Below, in pieces: positions 26,892 to 35,123 of a stretch of 64,000 nucleotides of DNA. Below the pieces are notes generated by a model. The model saw nothing but the letters and a program-made list of their open reading frames with translations. It was not told where the DNA came from and searched no databases. Position 1 is the stretch's first letter, and each line of letters starts with the position of its first letter. Made by a program: the position numbers and the translations under genes. Source of the stretch: Paenibacillus glycanilyticus (GTDB lineage: Bacteria > Bacillota > Bacilli > Paenibacillales > Paenibacillaceae); NCBI RefSeq assembly GCF_030161375.1, contig NZ_BSSQ01000002.1, positions 93,881-157,880 of the forward strand, in the 5' to 3' direction.

Positions 26892-28547
26892 TTGAATATC
26901 AAGAAAATTACTAGTATAGAAGAGTTAATGAATTATCGGGATGATTGGGACAACATCCTGCAACGGAATCAGAACAATAACCCTTTTATCGAATTTGAAT
27001 GGATCCGCCAATGGCTGCTTTGCTTTCATGAGTCTTATGATATTCTGATCTACGCCGTTTGGCATGAGCAAGAAATAATTGCTTTCTTCCCGTTTATTAA
27101 AAAGAAGCGATTATTTAACAATTTCATCTATTTTGTTGGTTTCGGCCAGGCGAATTACATGGATATCGTTGTACAGAAAGAGTGGGAGGTACAGGCTATC
27201 CAGCTGGTAATGGGCGAATTGCTTCGTCTGAAGAGATCGGTCTTTATTCTTCACGGATTACTGGATAGCACGGGGACGGCCGATGCGATCAAACGTTACT
27301 GCACGGATCACCGGATTTCCTTTCATGGCTCACAAACCGTTGCTCCGTATATTGATTTAAGTATGGACAATTTTAATGATTATATTGAGAAAAGAATGAA
27401 GAGGCATGGGGGGGACCGTAAGGAAAAACGATTAAAAAAGCTGGGCCATGTCGATTTCCGTTCCGTGGACAAAGAACAGCTTGAAGCGATGTTTCACCTG
27501 CATGAAAAGCGCTGGCACGCCAAAATGGATACAAGCGGCTTTACGAAAGGCCAAACGCATGAATTTTATAAAAGCTTATCTACTCTTAAGAACGAAGTAA
27601 TCGAAACCAAATTAGACGGACTATATATCGAAGAGCAATTAGTTGCCTTTTTTTATGGCTTTGTGTGCAGAGACCGTTACGTCTTGTACGTCCTTGCCCA
27701 TGATGATGATTTTGGAGTGTTTAGTCCCGGGAGGATCTTATTAAAGGAAGCGATAAAGGACCGGTACTCCAACCAAGTTCAGAACTTTGATTTAAGTATT
27801 GGTTATGAATCCTATAAGTTAGATTGGAATACGGGAATGGATCAGTCGAACAAAGTAATGATGCCAGGGAAAGGAATGTTATCCCGTCTTATTTTCTGGT
27901 ATATCGTCTTCAAAGATACTCTCATTCACAATATGAAGATGAACAGAAGACTGGTTCATTTTAAGAGAAATACGTTAGGCCGGCTCAAAAGTTATTTATA
28001 TGGAATGGATGCCACTTCTTTGAAGAGAATAGGAAAGGCAATAAAAGGGTTCCTGTTCCAAAATTATGTGTATGAGATCTATCAAATGGATCGGGAGATG
28101 TTTGAAAAACAATCAAAGAGCGGGAACTTCCAAATGTTAACCGTAAAAGAACTCTATGAGTACCCGTCTGTTTTTCAAGAGAACATGGACCAAATCGTTA
28201 AGCGGCTGTTCAAAAAAGAGCAGGGTTATTGTTTGATTCATAACGGGCAGTTAGCCAATTACTATTGGGTTAATGAAGCTGAGGTTCGGATAGACCACGT
28301 TGATTTCGCCAATCCGATTTCTGAAAATTCACTTTTTGTTTATGATTGGGCTGAATTTGACGTAAATGCCATTGCGGAACTATTCAAGAAAAATAAGAAA
28401 CTCAATTCCATTTATGTAGCCGCCTCTAGTAAGAGCAAAGATAAAAAGCTTTTTGATGATCAAGGCTTTTCAAAGGTTCACAGGATCATGAAACAAACGT
28501 TTTTTGGATTCAGCTTTTTTAAAAAGAGGGATTTTCAAATCAATTGA
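26892..28547 (+). CDS. Large GNAT/FemAB-like transferase (BioF2-like acetyltransferase)
   Basis: A 551-residue cytoplasmic protein. The first ~340 residues resemble the CelD/BioF2 Acetyltransf_6 family found in polysaccharide loci (NPFIEFEWIRQWL, then FEKRMKRHGG-type basic stretch and PGRILLKEAI). The last ~190 residues look like a second, diverged GNAT-type half (about 410-545). Such proteins probably transfer an acyl or aminoacyl group to a sugar of the repeat unit. TTG start at 26892 is preferred because AGGTGG precedes it; an ATG at 26871 inside the upstream gene is the alternative. Confidence 0.65.
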   Translation: MNIKKITSIEELMNYRDDWDNILQRNQNNNPFIEFEWIRQWLLCFHESYDILIYAVWHEQEIIAFFPFIKKKRLFNNFIYFVGFGQANYMDIVVQKEWEVQAIQLVMGELLRLKRSVFILHGLLDSTGTADAIKRYCTDHRISFHGSQTVAPYIDLSMDNFNDYIEKRMKRHGGDRKEKRLKKLGHVDFRSVDKEQLEAMFHLHEKRWHAKMDTSGFTKGQTHEFYKSLSTLKNEVIETKLDGLYIEEQLVAFFYGFVCRDRYVLYVLAHDDDFGVFSPGRILLKEAIKDRYSNQVQNFDLSIGYESYKLDWNTGMDQSNKVMMPGKGMLSRLIFWYIVFKDTLIHNMKMNRRLVHFKRNTLGRLKSYLYGMDATSLKRIGKAIKGFLFQNYVYEIYQMDREMFEKQSKSGNFQMLTVKELYEYPSVFQENMDQIVKRLFKKEQGYCLIHNGQLANYYWVNEAEVRIDHVDFANPISENSLFVYDWAEFDVNAIAELFKKNKKLNSIYVAASSKSKDKKLFDDQGFSKVHRIMKQTFFGFSFFKKRDFQIN

Positions 28548-28559
28548 GGAGTGATCTGC

Positions 28560-29315
28560 GTGTTAACCGTGAGTAGAAAATTATGGGGCATTAATATTGC
28601 GCAAATCTATTTTCCAAGAGAAAGAAGCGTTTCAATGTATTCTTCTGCCGATCTTGTCGGCATCACGCAATCATCCGTCCCCCTAAAAGGTTTAAATCCC
28701 ATTGAGACCTTGCATAAGGATTTGACTAAAAGCGCGGATGAATTATTCATGAATATCTCCAAATCTACAAGAAAACAAATCAGGCAGGCGGAAAATGATC
28801 CCGACATTCAAGTTGTTATCCAAACGGAACCGGCGGATGAAGAGATTTTCCGGTTTCGGGATTTCTATAATCAGTTAGCGGAAGCAAAAAAGACGTATCC
28901 TTGTAACGCATTTAACCTGGAAACTTTGAAGCTTGTAAGGGACAAAAAAGCATTAATCATTACAAAAACGGTAGATCAACAGCAACAACCATTATGCTAC
29001 AGGGTGTACACGGCTGATGGAAGCAGAGCGATGGCCTTATATTCGGCGTCTCATTTCAGACAGTCGGATGACAATGAATATAAGCGATTAGTCAGCAAAG
29101 CGCATCGCTTGCTCCAGTGGGAAGATATCCTTTGGTTTAAAAATAATGGCTATCAAATACTAGATTCCGGCGGCTTGACCGATGATCCCAATGTAAGGAA
29201 TTTCAAGCTTGAATTCGGTGGGGAGATCGTTACCGAGTATTCCGGTTATGTACCCAATACACTGCTCGGAAGGGCAGCGCTTCAAGCTCGGAAGTGGAGG
29301 CTGGCAAGGAAATAA
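28560..29315 (+). CDS. Small FemAB/GNAT-like transferase
   Basis: A 251-residue protein with the peptidoglycan-bridge/FemAB-like core: LFMNISKSTRKQIRQAE (the conserved KxxRxxIRxA region), FRFRDFYNQLAE, and a C-terminal GGLTDDPNVRNFKLEFGG matching the conserved F-K-x-x-F-G-G of the fold. Probably modifies the polysaccharide or a lipid-linked intermediate together with the preceding large homologue. GTG start at 28560, nine bases after AGGAG; an upstream GTG at 28551 is part of that site. Last gene of the cluster. Confidence 0.65.
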   Translation: MLTVSRKLWGINIAQIYFPRERSVSMYSSADLVGITQSSVPLKGLNPIETLHKDLTKSADELFMNISKSTRKQIRQAENDPDIQVVIQTEPADEEIFRFRDFYNQLAEAKKTYPCNAFNLETLKLVRDKKALIITKTVDQQQQPLCYRVYTADGSRAMALYSASHFRQSDDNEYKRLVSKAHRLLQWEDILWFKNNGYQILDSGGLTDDPNVRNFKLEFGGEIVTEYSGYVPNTLLGRAALQARKWRLARK

Positions 29316-29328
29316 GATGAAGTTAATA

Positions 29329-29366
29329 AAAGCGGCCGAACGGATACAACCTTCGGCCGCTTTGTT
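29329..29366. terminator. Bidirectional terminator after the polysaccharide cluster
   Basis: AAAGCGGCCGAA ... TTCGGCCGCTTT is a perfect 12-bp inverted repeat with T-rich flanks on both strands, between two convergent genes. Confidence 0.85.
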
Positions 29367-29649
29367 ATTTAAGGCTGGACTTGGAAGTCTGAAGTCTGAG
29401 CTCGGCATTTTTTACGGAAAGCTGCTTGGTGAGTTCGGCCTGTTTGTCCGTGAGTTGCTCGGCTTGCGCGGTCAGTTTTTTGATTTGGGTGGAAATTAAG
29501 TCCGTGTGGTCTTGCGGATTTTTTTGCAGTTGTTTGACTTTAGCGGAGATTTTGGAAATTTTGTTTTTATGGGTTGAAATTTGTTGTTCGATTTCGGTTA
29601 TCTCTCTTTTCAAACGGCTAATAATCGACGACGTGAAACTAATGGACAT
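29365..29649 (-). CDS. Small coiled-coil protein of unknown function
   Basis: A 94-residue protein with almost continuous heptad-like pattern (REITEIEQQISTHKNKISKI and later KKLTAQAEQLTDKQAELTKQ), rich in Lys, Gln and Ser, no signal peptide or membrane segment. A GAGGTGCTT site precedes the ATG. I do not recognise the family. Convergent with the polysaccharide cluster and closed by the shared terminator, which supports it being a real gene. Confidence 0.6.
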   Translation of the reverse strand: MSISFTSSIISRLKREITEIEQQISTHKNKISKISAKVKQLQKNPQDHTDLISTQIKKLTAQAEQLTDKQAELTKQLSVKNAELRLQTSKSSLK

Positions 29650-29755
29650 ACAAGAAGCACCTCATTATCGGATTGGGTAAAGTTTATTATACTCGTTATT
29701 TTGACTTAAGGATGAAGTTTTTATTTTGCGCGGCTTCCATGTAAGTTTTTTCCTC

Positions 29756-29785
29756 TTGTCATCTATCTTCCCTTCCTTGTAATAT
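29756..29785 (+). promoter_or_regulatory. Promoter of the xpt-pbuX transcript
   Basis: TTGTCA (29756-29761) and TAATAT (29780-29785) with an 18-bp spacer lie about 25 bases upstream of the riboswitch aptamer. Confidence 0.5.
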
Positions 29786-29810
29786 TAGAAATGCTTTTTC
29801 TAAAAGACAG

Positions 29811-29883
29811 ACTCATATAATCTTGGGAATATGGCCCATAAGTTTCTACCGGATAACCATTGCAACTATCCGACTATGAGTGA
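29811..29883 (+). promoter_or_regulatory. Purine (guanine-type) riboswitch
   Basis: The aptamer has ACTCATATAATC at the 5' P1 side, the conserved AAGTTTCTACC core loop (29840-29850) and GACTATGAGTGA at the 3' side. The base that pairs with the ligand is C in GACTATG (it would be T in adenine sensors), so guanine/hypoxanthine sensing is expected. The first P2 arm GGGAATATGGCCC and P3 GGATAACCATTGCAACTATCC are visible. It precedes a terminator and the xanthine salvage genes. Confidence 0.93.
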
Positions 29884-29940
29884 TTCGCTTTGTTACAAGG
29901 GATAAATGTAGTTTAGCGTACACGAATAGCGTTATCGTAG

Positions 29941-29988
29941 GGACAGGTCATTCTTGAGCATCGGCTCAAGCGGCTTGTCCTTTTTTTT
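29941..29988 (+). terminator. Guanine-riboswitch terminator
   Basis: GGACAGG...CTTGAGC ATCG GCTCAAG...CTTGTCC hairpin followed by eight T, 28 bases before the xpt start codon. It is the expression platform for purine-dependent termination. Confidence 0.85.
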
Positions 29989-30016
29989 ATTCAACTAGAG
30001 GGAGCGGTATAGAGAG

Positions 30017-30619
30017 ATGAGAATGCTGGAAGATCGAATTCGCGAACAAGGATTGATATTGTCTGACACGGTGCTGAAGGTGGACTCCTTCCTGAATCAT
30101 CAGGTGGACACGGCGCTGGCGCTGGAGATTGGCAAGGAATTGGCGGGGCGGTTTGCGGACAAGCCGATTACCAAGGTGCTTACGATCGAAGCAAGCGGCA
30201 TTCAATTTGCAATGGCCGCCGGCATTGCGCTGAACGTTCCGTTTGTTTATGCCAAGAAGAAAAAGGCGATTACGCAATCGGAGCAGGCTTATTCCGCGTC
30301 TGTTCATTCTTTTACCAAACAAGAAACGTATCAGGTGACCGTATCGAAAAGTTACCTTGGACCAGGCGATAAGGTTCTGATCGTGGACGATTTTCTGGCA
30401 ACCGGCGCAGCGCTTGTTGGTTTGGTTCAGATCGTGAATGAATCCGGAGCTGAGCTGGTTGGCGTTAGCTGCGTGATTGAAAAGGGATTCCAAGAAGGAC
30501 GGGGTTTGCTGGAGCAAATGAACGTTAGCGTGCAGTCGCTTGCGACCATTACCAGAATGGCGCCGGGGGAAATCGAATTTGCGGAACCTGTCAAAGAGCT
30601 GGTAGAGGAGACGGTATAG
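30017..30619 (+). CDS. xpt: Xanthine phosphoribosyltransferase
   Basis: Converts xanthine and PRPP to XMP for purine salvage in the cytoplasm. At 200 residues it is close to Bacillus Xpt (194). The PRPP-binding loop VLIVDDFLATGAAL (about 120-133) and the N-terminal LEDRIREQGLILSDTVLKVD are characteristic. Riboswitch control and the permease gene two bases downstream confirm the assignment. Confidence 0.96.
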   Translation: MRMLEDRIREQGLILSDTVLKVDSFLNHQVDTALALEIGKELAGRFADKPITKVLTIEASGIQFAMAAGIALNVPFVYAKKKKAITQSEQAYSASVHSFTKQETYQVTVSKSYLGPGDKVLIVDDFLATGAALVGLVQIVNESGAELVGVSCVIEKGFQEGRGLLEQMNVSVQSLATITRMAPGEIEFAEPVKELVEETV

Positions 30620-30621
30620 AG

Positions 30622-31893
30622 ATGCTGGGCAAACGTAGAGCAATTACTTTAGGATTTCAGCATGTCTTGGCGATGTACGCAGGTGCGGTTGTTGTACCGT
30701 TAATCGTTGGAGGAGCGCTCCATTTGAACAGCGCGCAGATGGCGTATCTGATCGCAGCCGATTTGTTCACTTGCGGTCTGGCAACGATCCTGCAGGTACT
30801 CGGCACTAAATATTTCGGTAGCAGACTGCCGGTTATTCTCGGCTGTACGTTTACGGCAGTGGGGCCGATTATTGCGATTGCATCCGCATCGAATTTGGCC
30901 ACCGCCTATGGGGCCATTATTTTATCCGGTTTGTTTGTCGTATTGGCAGCGCCGCTATACGGGAAGCTGTTGAAGTTTTTCCCCGTTATCGTTACGGGTT
31001 CGGTTGTTACCATCATTGGATTGTCTTTGATTCCCGTTGCGATGAATAACGTTGCCGGCGGTCAAGGCAGCGCGGATTTCGGAATGCCGCGCAATCTCCT
31101 ATTGGCGCTTTGCACGCTTGTTGTCATCTTGCTCGTGAATCGGTTCGCGAGAGGTTTCTTGCGGTCCATCTCCGTCTTAGTGGGTCTTGCCGTTGGTACC
31201 GTTATAGGATACGCAATGGGAATCGTCAGCTTTACGCCCGTAACGGAGGCGTCCTGGTTCAACATTGTTCAGCCTTTCTACTTCGGCACGCCGCAATTTA
31301 GTTTAACCGCCGTCTTTACGATGATTATCGTCAACATTGTAAGCATGGTGGAATCGACGGGCGTCTACTTGGCTGTCGGTCGCGCCACGGATCAGAAGGT
31401 GGAACAGAAGCAGATCATTAACGGCTTGCGTTCGGAAGGCGCGGCGATTATGCTTGGCGGTTTATTTAACGCTTTTCCATATACGGCTTTTTCGCAAAAC
31501 GTCGGGTTAATCACGCTGACTCGCGTCAAAACCCGTGACGTTATTGTCGCGGCGGGCGGTATCATGGTTGTTCTTGGCCTTCTGCCGAAGCTTGCCGCTA
31601 TTACGACCGTCATTCCGAATGGAGTGCTCGGAGGAGCGATGCTCGTTATGTTCGGCTCCGTTGCGGCGTCCGGAATTTCGATCTTGTCCGAAGTTAACTT
31701 GCGCGAAGAACGGAACCTTCTAATTGTTGCTTGCAGCATTGCCGTTGGCCTTGGCTCTTCGGCGGTACCCCAAGTATTCGACCAGTTGCCGGATTTTGCG
31801 AAAATGCTGCTTCAGAACGGCATCGTAACGGGCTCTGTTACGGCTATTCTTATGAACCTGCTATTGACGAGCAAAAACAGCTCGGAATCTTAA
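30622..31893 (+). CDS. pbuX: Xanthine permease (NCS2 family)
   Basis: A 423-residue NCS2 nucleobase:cation symporter with about 12-14 membrane spans. GFQHVLAMYAGAVVVPLIVG at the N-terminus, GCTFTAVGP, and the family signature near FNAFPYTAFSQNVGLI are visible. Two bases after xpt and under the same riboswitch. It imports xanthine that Xpt then traps as XMP. Confidence 0.95.
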   Translation: MLGKRRAITLGFQHVLAMYAGAVVVPLIVGGALHLNSAQMAYLIAADLFTCGLATILQVLGTKYFGSRLPVILGCTFTAVGPIIAIASASNLATAYGAIILSGLFVVLAAPLYGKLLKFFPVIVTGSVVTIIGLSLIPVAMNNVAGGQGSADFGMPRNLLLALCTLVVILLVNRFARGFLRSISVLVGLAVGTVIGYAMGIVSFTPVTEASWFNIVQPFYFGTPQFSLTAVFTMIIVNIVSMVESTGVYLAVGRATDQKVEQKQIINGLRSEGAAIMLGGLFNAFPYTAFSQNVGLITLTRVKTRDVIVAAGGIMVVLGLLPKLAAITTVIPNGVLGGAMLVMFGSVAASGISILSEVNLREERNLLIVACSIAVGLGSSAVPQVFDQLPDFAKMLLQNGIVTGSVTAILMNLLLTSKNSSES

Positions 31894-31908
31894 AAATCTT
31901 AATACCTA

Positions 31909-31952
31909 AAAAAGGATGTAACCTTACGCAGCAGGGTTACATCCTTTTTTTA
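31909..31952. terminator. Terminator shared by pbuX and the convergent unknown gene
   Basis: AAAAAAGGATGTAACC ... GGTTACATCCTTTTTT is a near-perfect inverted repeat with U-tracts on both strands. Confidence 0.88.
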
Positions 31953-31954
31953 TT

Positions 31955-32425
31955 TTAAAACGAGAAATAAGACTGGGATTGCTCGATCAACTGGGCGCGT
32001 TCCCGCTGTGCATCCTCCCTATTTTGCCGTTTGACCGCAAAGGGATGTTGAATGTTCCATTCCAGATCCAGGACCGCCGTCTCGATAAGAGCTTGCCGTT
32101 CTGCTCCCCACTCTTCCTCCATGCCTTTAACCCTTACTACCGCCTCGGATATAGAAATTCCTTTTAATTGAATAAATACGTTAGCCCAGCGGATCAAGTC
32201 GAACTCTTTATGTACGCCGTGCAATAAATATTCAGCCCAACCATGGTATCCGTTGCACGATAGTTTCAACACGCCGCAGACGCAGTCGCTATCGATCCAC
32301 GGCGTTTGTTTTTGGATTTGTTTATTGTCAAACCGGTAAATTTCAATCAACCGGATGCTATCGTTTATGGTTAGGCTTGCCGCTTTTTGAAGTTCAGGAT
32401 CGGTATATTTCAGCATGAAAGACAC
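31955..32425 (-). CDS. Conserved-looking hypothetical protein
   Basis: A 156-residue soluble protein with no signal peptide or membrane segment. It contains a CVCGVLKLSCNGYHGWAEYL stretch with three cysteines and several aromatic residues, then a charged helical C-terminal half rich in Glu, Gln and Arg. I do not recognise the family. Coding potential is supported by an AGGAG-like site before the ATG and by the shared terminator immediately after the stop. Confidence 0.65.
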   Translation of the reverse strand: MSFMLKYTDPELQKAASLTINDSIRLIEIYRFDNKQIQKQTPWIDSDCVCGVLKLSCNGYHGWAEYLLHGVHKEFDLIRWANVFIQLKGISISEAVVRVKGMEEEWGAERQALIETAVLDLEWNIQHPFAVKRQNREDAQRERAQLIEQSQSYFSF

Positions 32426-32764
32426 ACTCCTCTTTTATTTGGCAACCAGAAGTTGCTGAGAAGTATGTTACGCCTCGCAATCTCCTTCGTAAACCGGCAT
32501 CTTCGCGGGAAAAATCCGAAATACCGGTCCTCCGGCTATAATCCAAGTATTTAAACCACGCAAAACAACCATTTCATCCATTTGCGCCTATGTTTCTTCT
32601 ATTTACTCCTCTTCTGAAAAAAATGCCAACGGCTCTCTATTTAACCGAAAGCGATTTTTATGTTTTTTTTATGCTTCATAGCGAGATCTTTACCCTTTTT
32701 TTATGCGGGGTCGTATTATCATAACCCTATAACGAAGCAGGTACGGGGGAGTGAAACGGATCGC
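32426..32764. other. Intergenic region upstream of the kdp locus
   Basis: About 340 bases without a convincing gene. A T-rich stretch holds a weak promoter-like pair, TTTACC (32689-32694) and TATTAT (32714-32719), with a long 19-bp spacer. A TATAAT lies farther upstream near 32539. I could not recognise the conserved core of the c-di-AMP (ydaO) riboswitch that precedes some kdp operons. Confidence 0.4.
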
Positions 32765-33184
32765 ATGAATCATCGGGAGGTTACCCTTGTCTCCGCCCCA
32801 ACTGCAGCAGGCGAGAACTTTATCAAATTGCTGCTGCTCAAAGGAATTCCGTTTGCCGCATTGGTGAATAACGCAGAAGAGAAGAACCGTCTGGCTTTAT
32901 TGGGTGTAGAGCAATTTATACTCCTCGACACCAAATCGCGTGAACCATGGATGATTCCCGATTTCCCGATCGGCAACATTTATCTTTTTGAGAACACGCT
33001 GCCGTTATGCTGCCGGTACATTCAAATTTGCCGCGGCTGGTCATCTAAGCGATTGATTGTGATTACGGGGAGGATGAATCCAAGAGGGATCTACAAAGGG
33101 TTGGGAGCAAATGAAGTTATTTATTCGAAAAGCGACAATTTGTCGTTTTTGGTTTCCGATTCGCTTGATTCAATTAAACAGTAA
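32765..33184 (+). CDS. Small Rossmann-like protein leading the kdp locus, function unknown
   Basis: A 139-residue protein starting MNHREVTLVSAPTAAGENF, followed by alternating beta strands and helices. The fold hints at an NAD(P)-binding or NmrA-like domain without a clear glycine-rich loop. The start is ATG at 32765; an upstream in-frame ATG at 32660 lies in T-rich non-coding-looking sequence. It is 25 bases before the small membrane peptide gene and co-directional with kdp, so it may be a regulator or accessory factor of potassium uptake. No firm family assignment is possible. Confidence 0.6.
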   Translation: MNHREVTLVSAPTAAGENFIKLLLLKGIPFAALVNNAEEKNRLALLGVEQFILLDTKSREPWMIPDFPIGNIYLFENTLPLCCRYIQICRGWSSKRLIVITGRMNPRGIYKGLGANEVIYSKSDNLSFLVSDSLDSIKQ

Positions 33185-33209
33185 AGTTTCTATTAAAGGA
33201 GAAATGGAT

Positions 33210-33317
33210 ATGTGGGATGTTGGGATGGTGGCATTGGTTGTTTTTATGACGGTATTAATGGTCGGACTTTCGGCCTGGGCGGGCCATGTTATAGATGAAG
33301 GAAGTGGGAAACCATGA
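33210..33317 (+). CDS. 35-residue single-span membrane peptide upstream of kdpF
   Basis: Encodes a micropeptide starting MWDVGMVALVVFMTVLMVG, one hydrophobic helix (about 5-26) with a short polar tail HVIDEGSGKP. AAAGGAG lies eight bases upstream of the ATG at 33210; an in-frame ATG at 33204 is too near. Its stop overlaps the KdpF start (ATGA), indicating translational coupling. It is too short for most gene finders. It could be an extra small subunit or regulator of the Kdp pump. Confidence 0.6.
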   Translation: MWDVGMVALVVFMTVLMVGLSAWAGHVIDEGSGKP

Positions 33318-33394
33318 TTTGGGTTCTTGCAGCAATTGTTGCGGCTATGTTTGTTTACTTAGCTTATGTTCTGATCAATCCGGAAAAATTTTGA
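33314..33394 (+). CDS. kdpF: KdpF, small subunit of the potassium-transporting ATPase
   Basis: A 26-residue hydrophobic peptide, MIWVLAAIVAAMFVYLAYVL followed by INPEKF. KdpF peptides are about 25-30 residues with exactly this L-x-L-x-x-P-E-x-F ending. It stabilises the KdpFABC complex in the membrane. It lies 31 bases before kdpA. Confidence 0.88.
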   Translation: MIWVLAAIVAAMFVYLAYVLINPEKF

Positions 33395-33425
33395 CAGCTG
33401 ATCCTCAGAAGGGAAGGTTTAACGC

Positions 33426-35096
33426 ATGATTAACTTTTTAGCCATTATTGTGCCCGTACTTATCGTCATCCTGCTGGCGCGGCCAACAGGACTCTATGTT
33501 GCCAAAGCCTTTAAATATGAACGAACCGGATTAGACAAGGTGTTTGGTCCCGTCGAAAGACTTATATACAAGGCTGGGGGAATACGCCAAGACAATCAGA
33601 ACTGGAAGCAATACGCGGGTTCGCTTGTGCTGACCAATGCCGTCATGATCGGGCTGGTGTATCTGATATTCCGAATTCAGGCGTATCTGCCGCTTAATCC
33701 AAGCCATGTCGCCAACATGGAGCCTACACTCGCTTTTAATACGGCGATTAGCTTCATGGCCAACACCAACCTGCAGCATTACAGCGGGGAAAGCGGTTTG
33801 TCTTATCTTTCTCAAATGATTGCCATCGTATTTATGATGTTTACGGCTCCTGCTACTTCGCTTGCGATAGCGATTGCTTTTATCCGCGGTTTAACAGGCA
33901 GGCCGCTTGGCAATTTCTTTGTGGATCTCATTCGTTCCATCACGCGGATTTTGCTGCCGATCGCCTTTGTAGCAGCCTTTGTCTTTATTGCGGTTGGCGT
34001 ACCGCAGACGCTGGAGCCATCGGTTGTGGCGAAGACCGTTGAAGGCGCAGAGCAGATTATTGCGCGCGGACCCGTTGGCTCTTTCTTGTCTATCAAAGAG
34101 CTGGGGAATAACGGAGGCGGATTTTTTGGCGTCAACTCGGCGCATCCGTTTGAGAATCCGGACAACATCAGCAATATGCTGCAAATGATTTTGATGATGC
34201 TGGTGACGACGGCACTTCCTTTTACGTATGGCAAAATGGCGGGCAATGCCAAGCAAGGACGGATCTTGTTCGTATCGATGCTGATGATGTTTATCGTCAC
34301 GCTTGGTATTTCCCTTACTTCCGAATATGCGGGTAATCCGGTGCTGAACGCGCTTGGCATCGATCATCACCAAGGCTCCATGGAAGGGAAGGAAGTACGG
34401 TTTGGCGTCGCGCAATCTTCCTTGTATTCAGTTGTTACAACGGCTTCGGAGACAGGCGCGGTCAATACGATGCACGATACGCTAACGCCAATCGGCGGTT
34501 TGATAACGATCGGCAACATGATGCTGAACACCGTGTTTGGCGGGATCGGCGCAGGATTCATGAACGTATTAATGTACGCGATTATCGGCGTTTTCTTATC
34601 CGGATTAATGGTCGGCAGGACGCCGGAGTTTTTGGGCAAAAAGATCGAAGGCAAAGAAATGAAGCTGATTGCCGTCACGATGCTGATCCAACCGCTGCTC
34701 ATTCTTGCTCCGACAGCCATTGCTCTGGCGGTATATCCGGAGACCATCTCCAATCCCGGTTTCCATGGCTTGACGCAAGCCTTGTACGAGTTCACTTCAT
34801 CTGCTGCCAATAACGGCTCCGGATTTGAAGGATTAGGCGACAATACGACGTTTTGGAATATATCTACCGGTATCGTCATGTATCTCGGCCGTTTCTTCTC
34901 CATGGTCACCTTGTTAGCGGTAGCTGGCTCTTTGCTCGCGAAGAAGACGGTTCCCGAGACGACCGGGACATTCCGTACGGATACGGGATTGTTTGGCGCC
35001 GTATTCCTTGGTTCGGTCATTATCGTTGGGGCATTGACGTTCTTCCCGGCTGTTGTACTTGGACCTATCGCTGAATATTTGACCTTAAAGCCTTAA
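33426..35096 (+). CDS. kdpA: KdpA, potassium-binding channel subunit
   Basis: A 556-residue membrane protein of the SKT superfamily with about ten transmembrane helices. It forms the selectivity filter and K+ entry path of the high-affinity Kdp pump. FMANTNLQHYSGESGLSYLS, LGNNGGGFFGVNSAHPFENP (selectivity-filter region) and TSSAANNGSGFEGL are family-specific. Length is typical. Confidence 0.97.
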   Translation: MINFLAIIVPVLIVILLARPTGLYVAKAFKYERTGLDKVFGPVERLIYKAGGIRQDNQNWKQYAGSLVLTNAVMIGLVYLIFRIQAYLPLNPSHVANMEPTLAFNTAISFMANTNLQHYSGESGLSYLSQMIAIVFMMFTAPATSLAIAIAFIRGLTGRPLGNFFVDLIRSITRILLPIAFVAAFVFIAVGVPQTLEPSVVAKTVEGAEQIIARGPVGSFLSIKELGNNGGGFFGVNSAHPFENPDNISNMLQMILMMLVTTALPFTYGKMAGNAKQGRILFVSMLMMFIVTLGISLTSEYAGNPVLNALGIDHHQGSMEGKEVRFGVAQSSLYSVVTTASETGAVNTMHDTLTPIGGLITIGNMMLNTVFGGIGAGFMNVLMYAIIGVFLSGLMVGRTPEFLGKKIEGKEMKLIAVTMLIQPLLILAPTAIALAVYPETISNPGFHGLTQALYEFTSSAANNGSGFEGLGDNTTFWNISTGIVMYLGRFFSMVTLLAVAGSLLAKKTVPETTGTFRTDTGLFGAVFLGSVIIVGALTFFPAVVLGPIAEYLTLKP

Positions 35097-35123
35097 GCAT
35101 AGAGGGAATTGGAGGAGCTTGTC

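Noticed and set aside
32426..32764. c-di-AMP (ydaO) riboswitch before the kdp locus
   Set aside because: A GGGGGA and a GTGAA occur, but the conserved core order was not found by eye.
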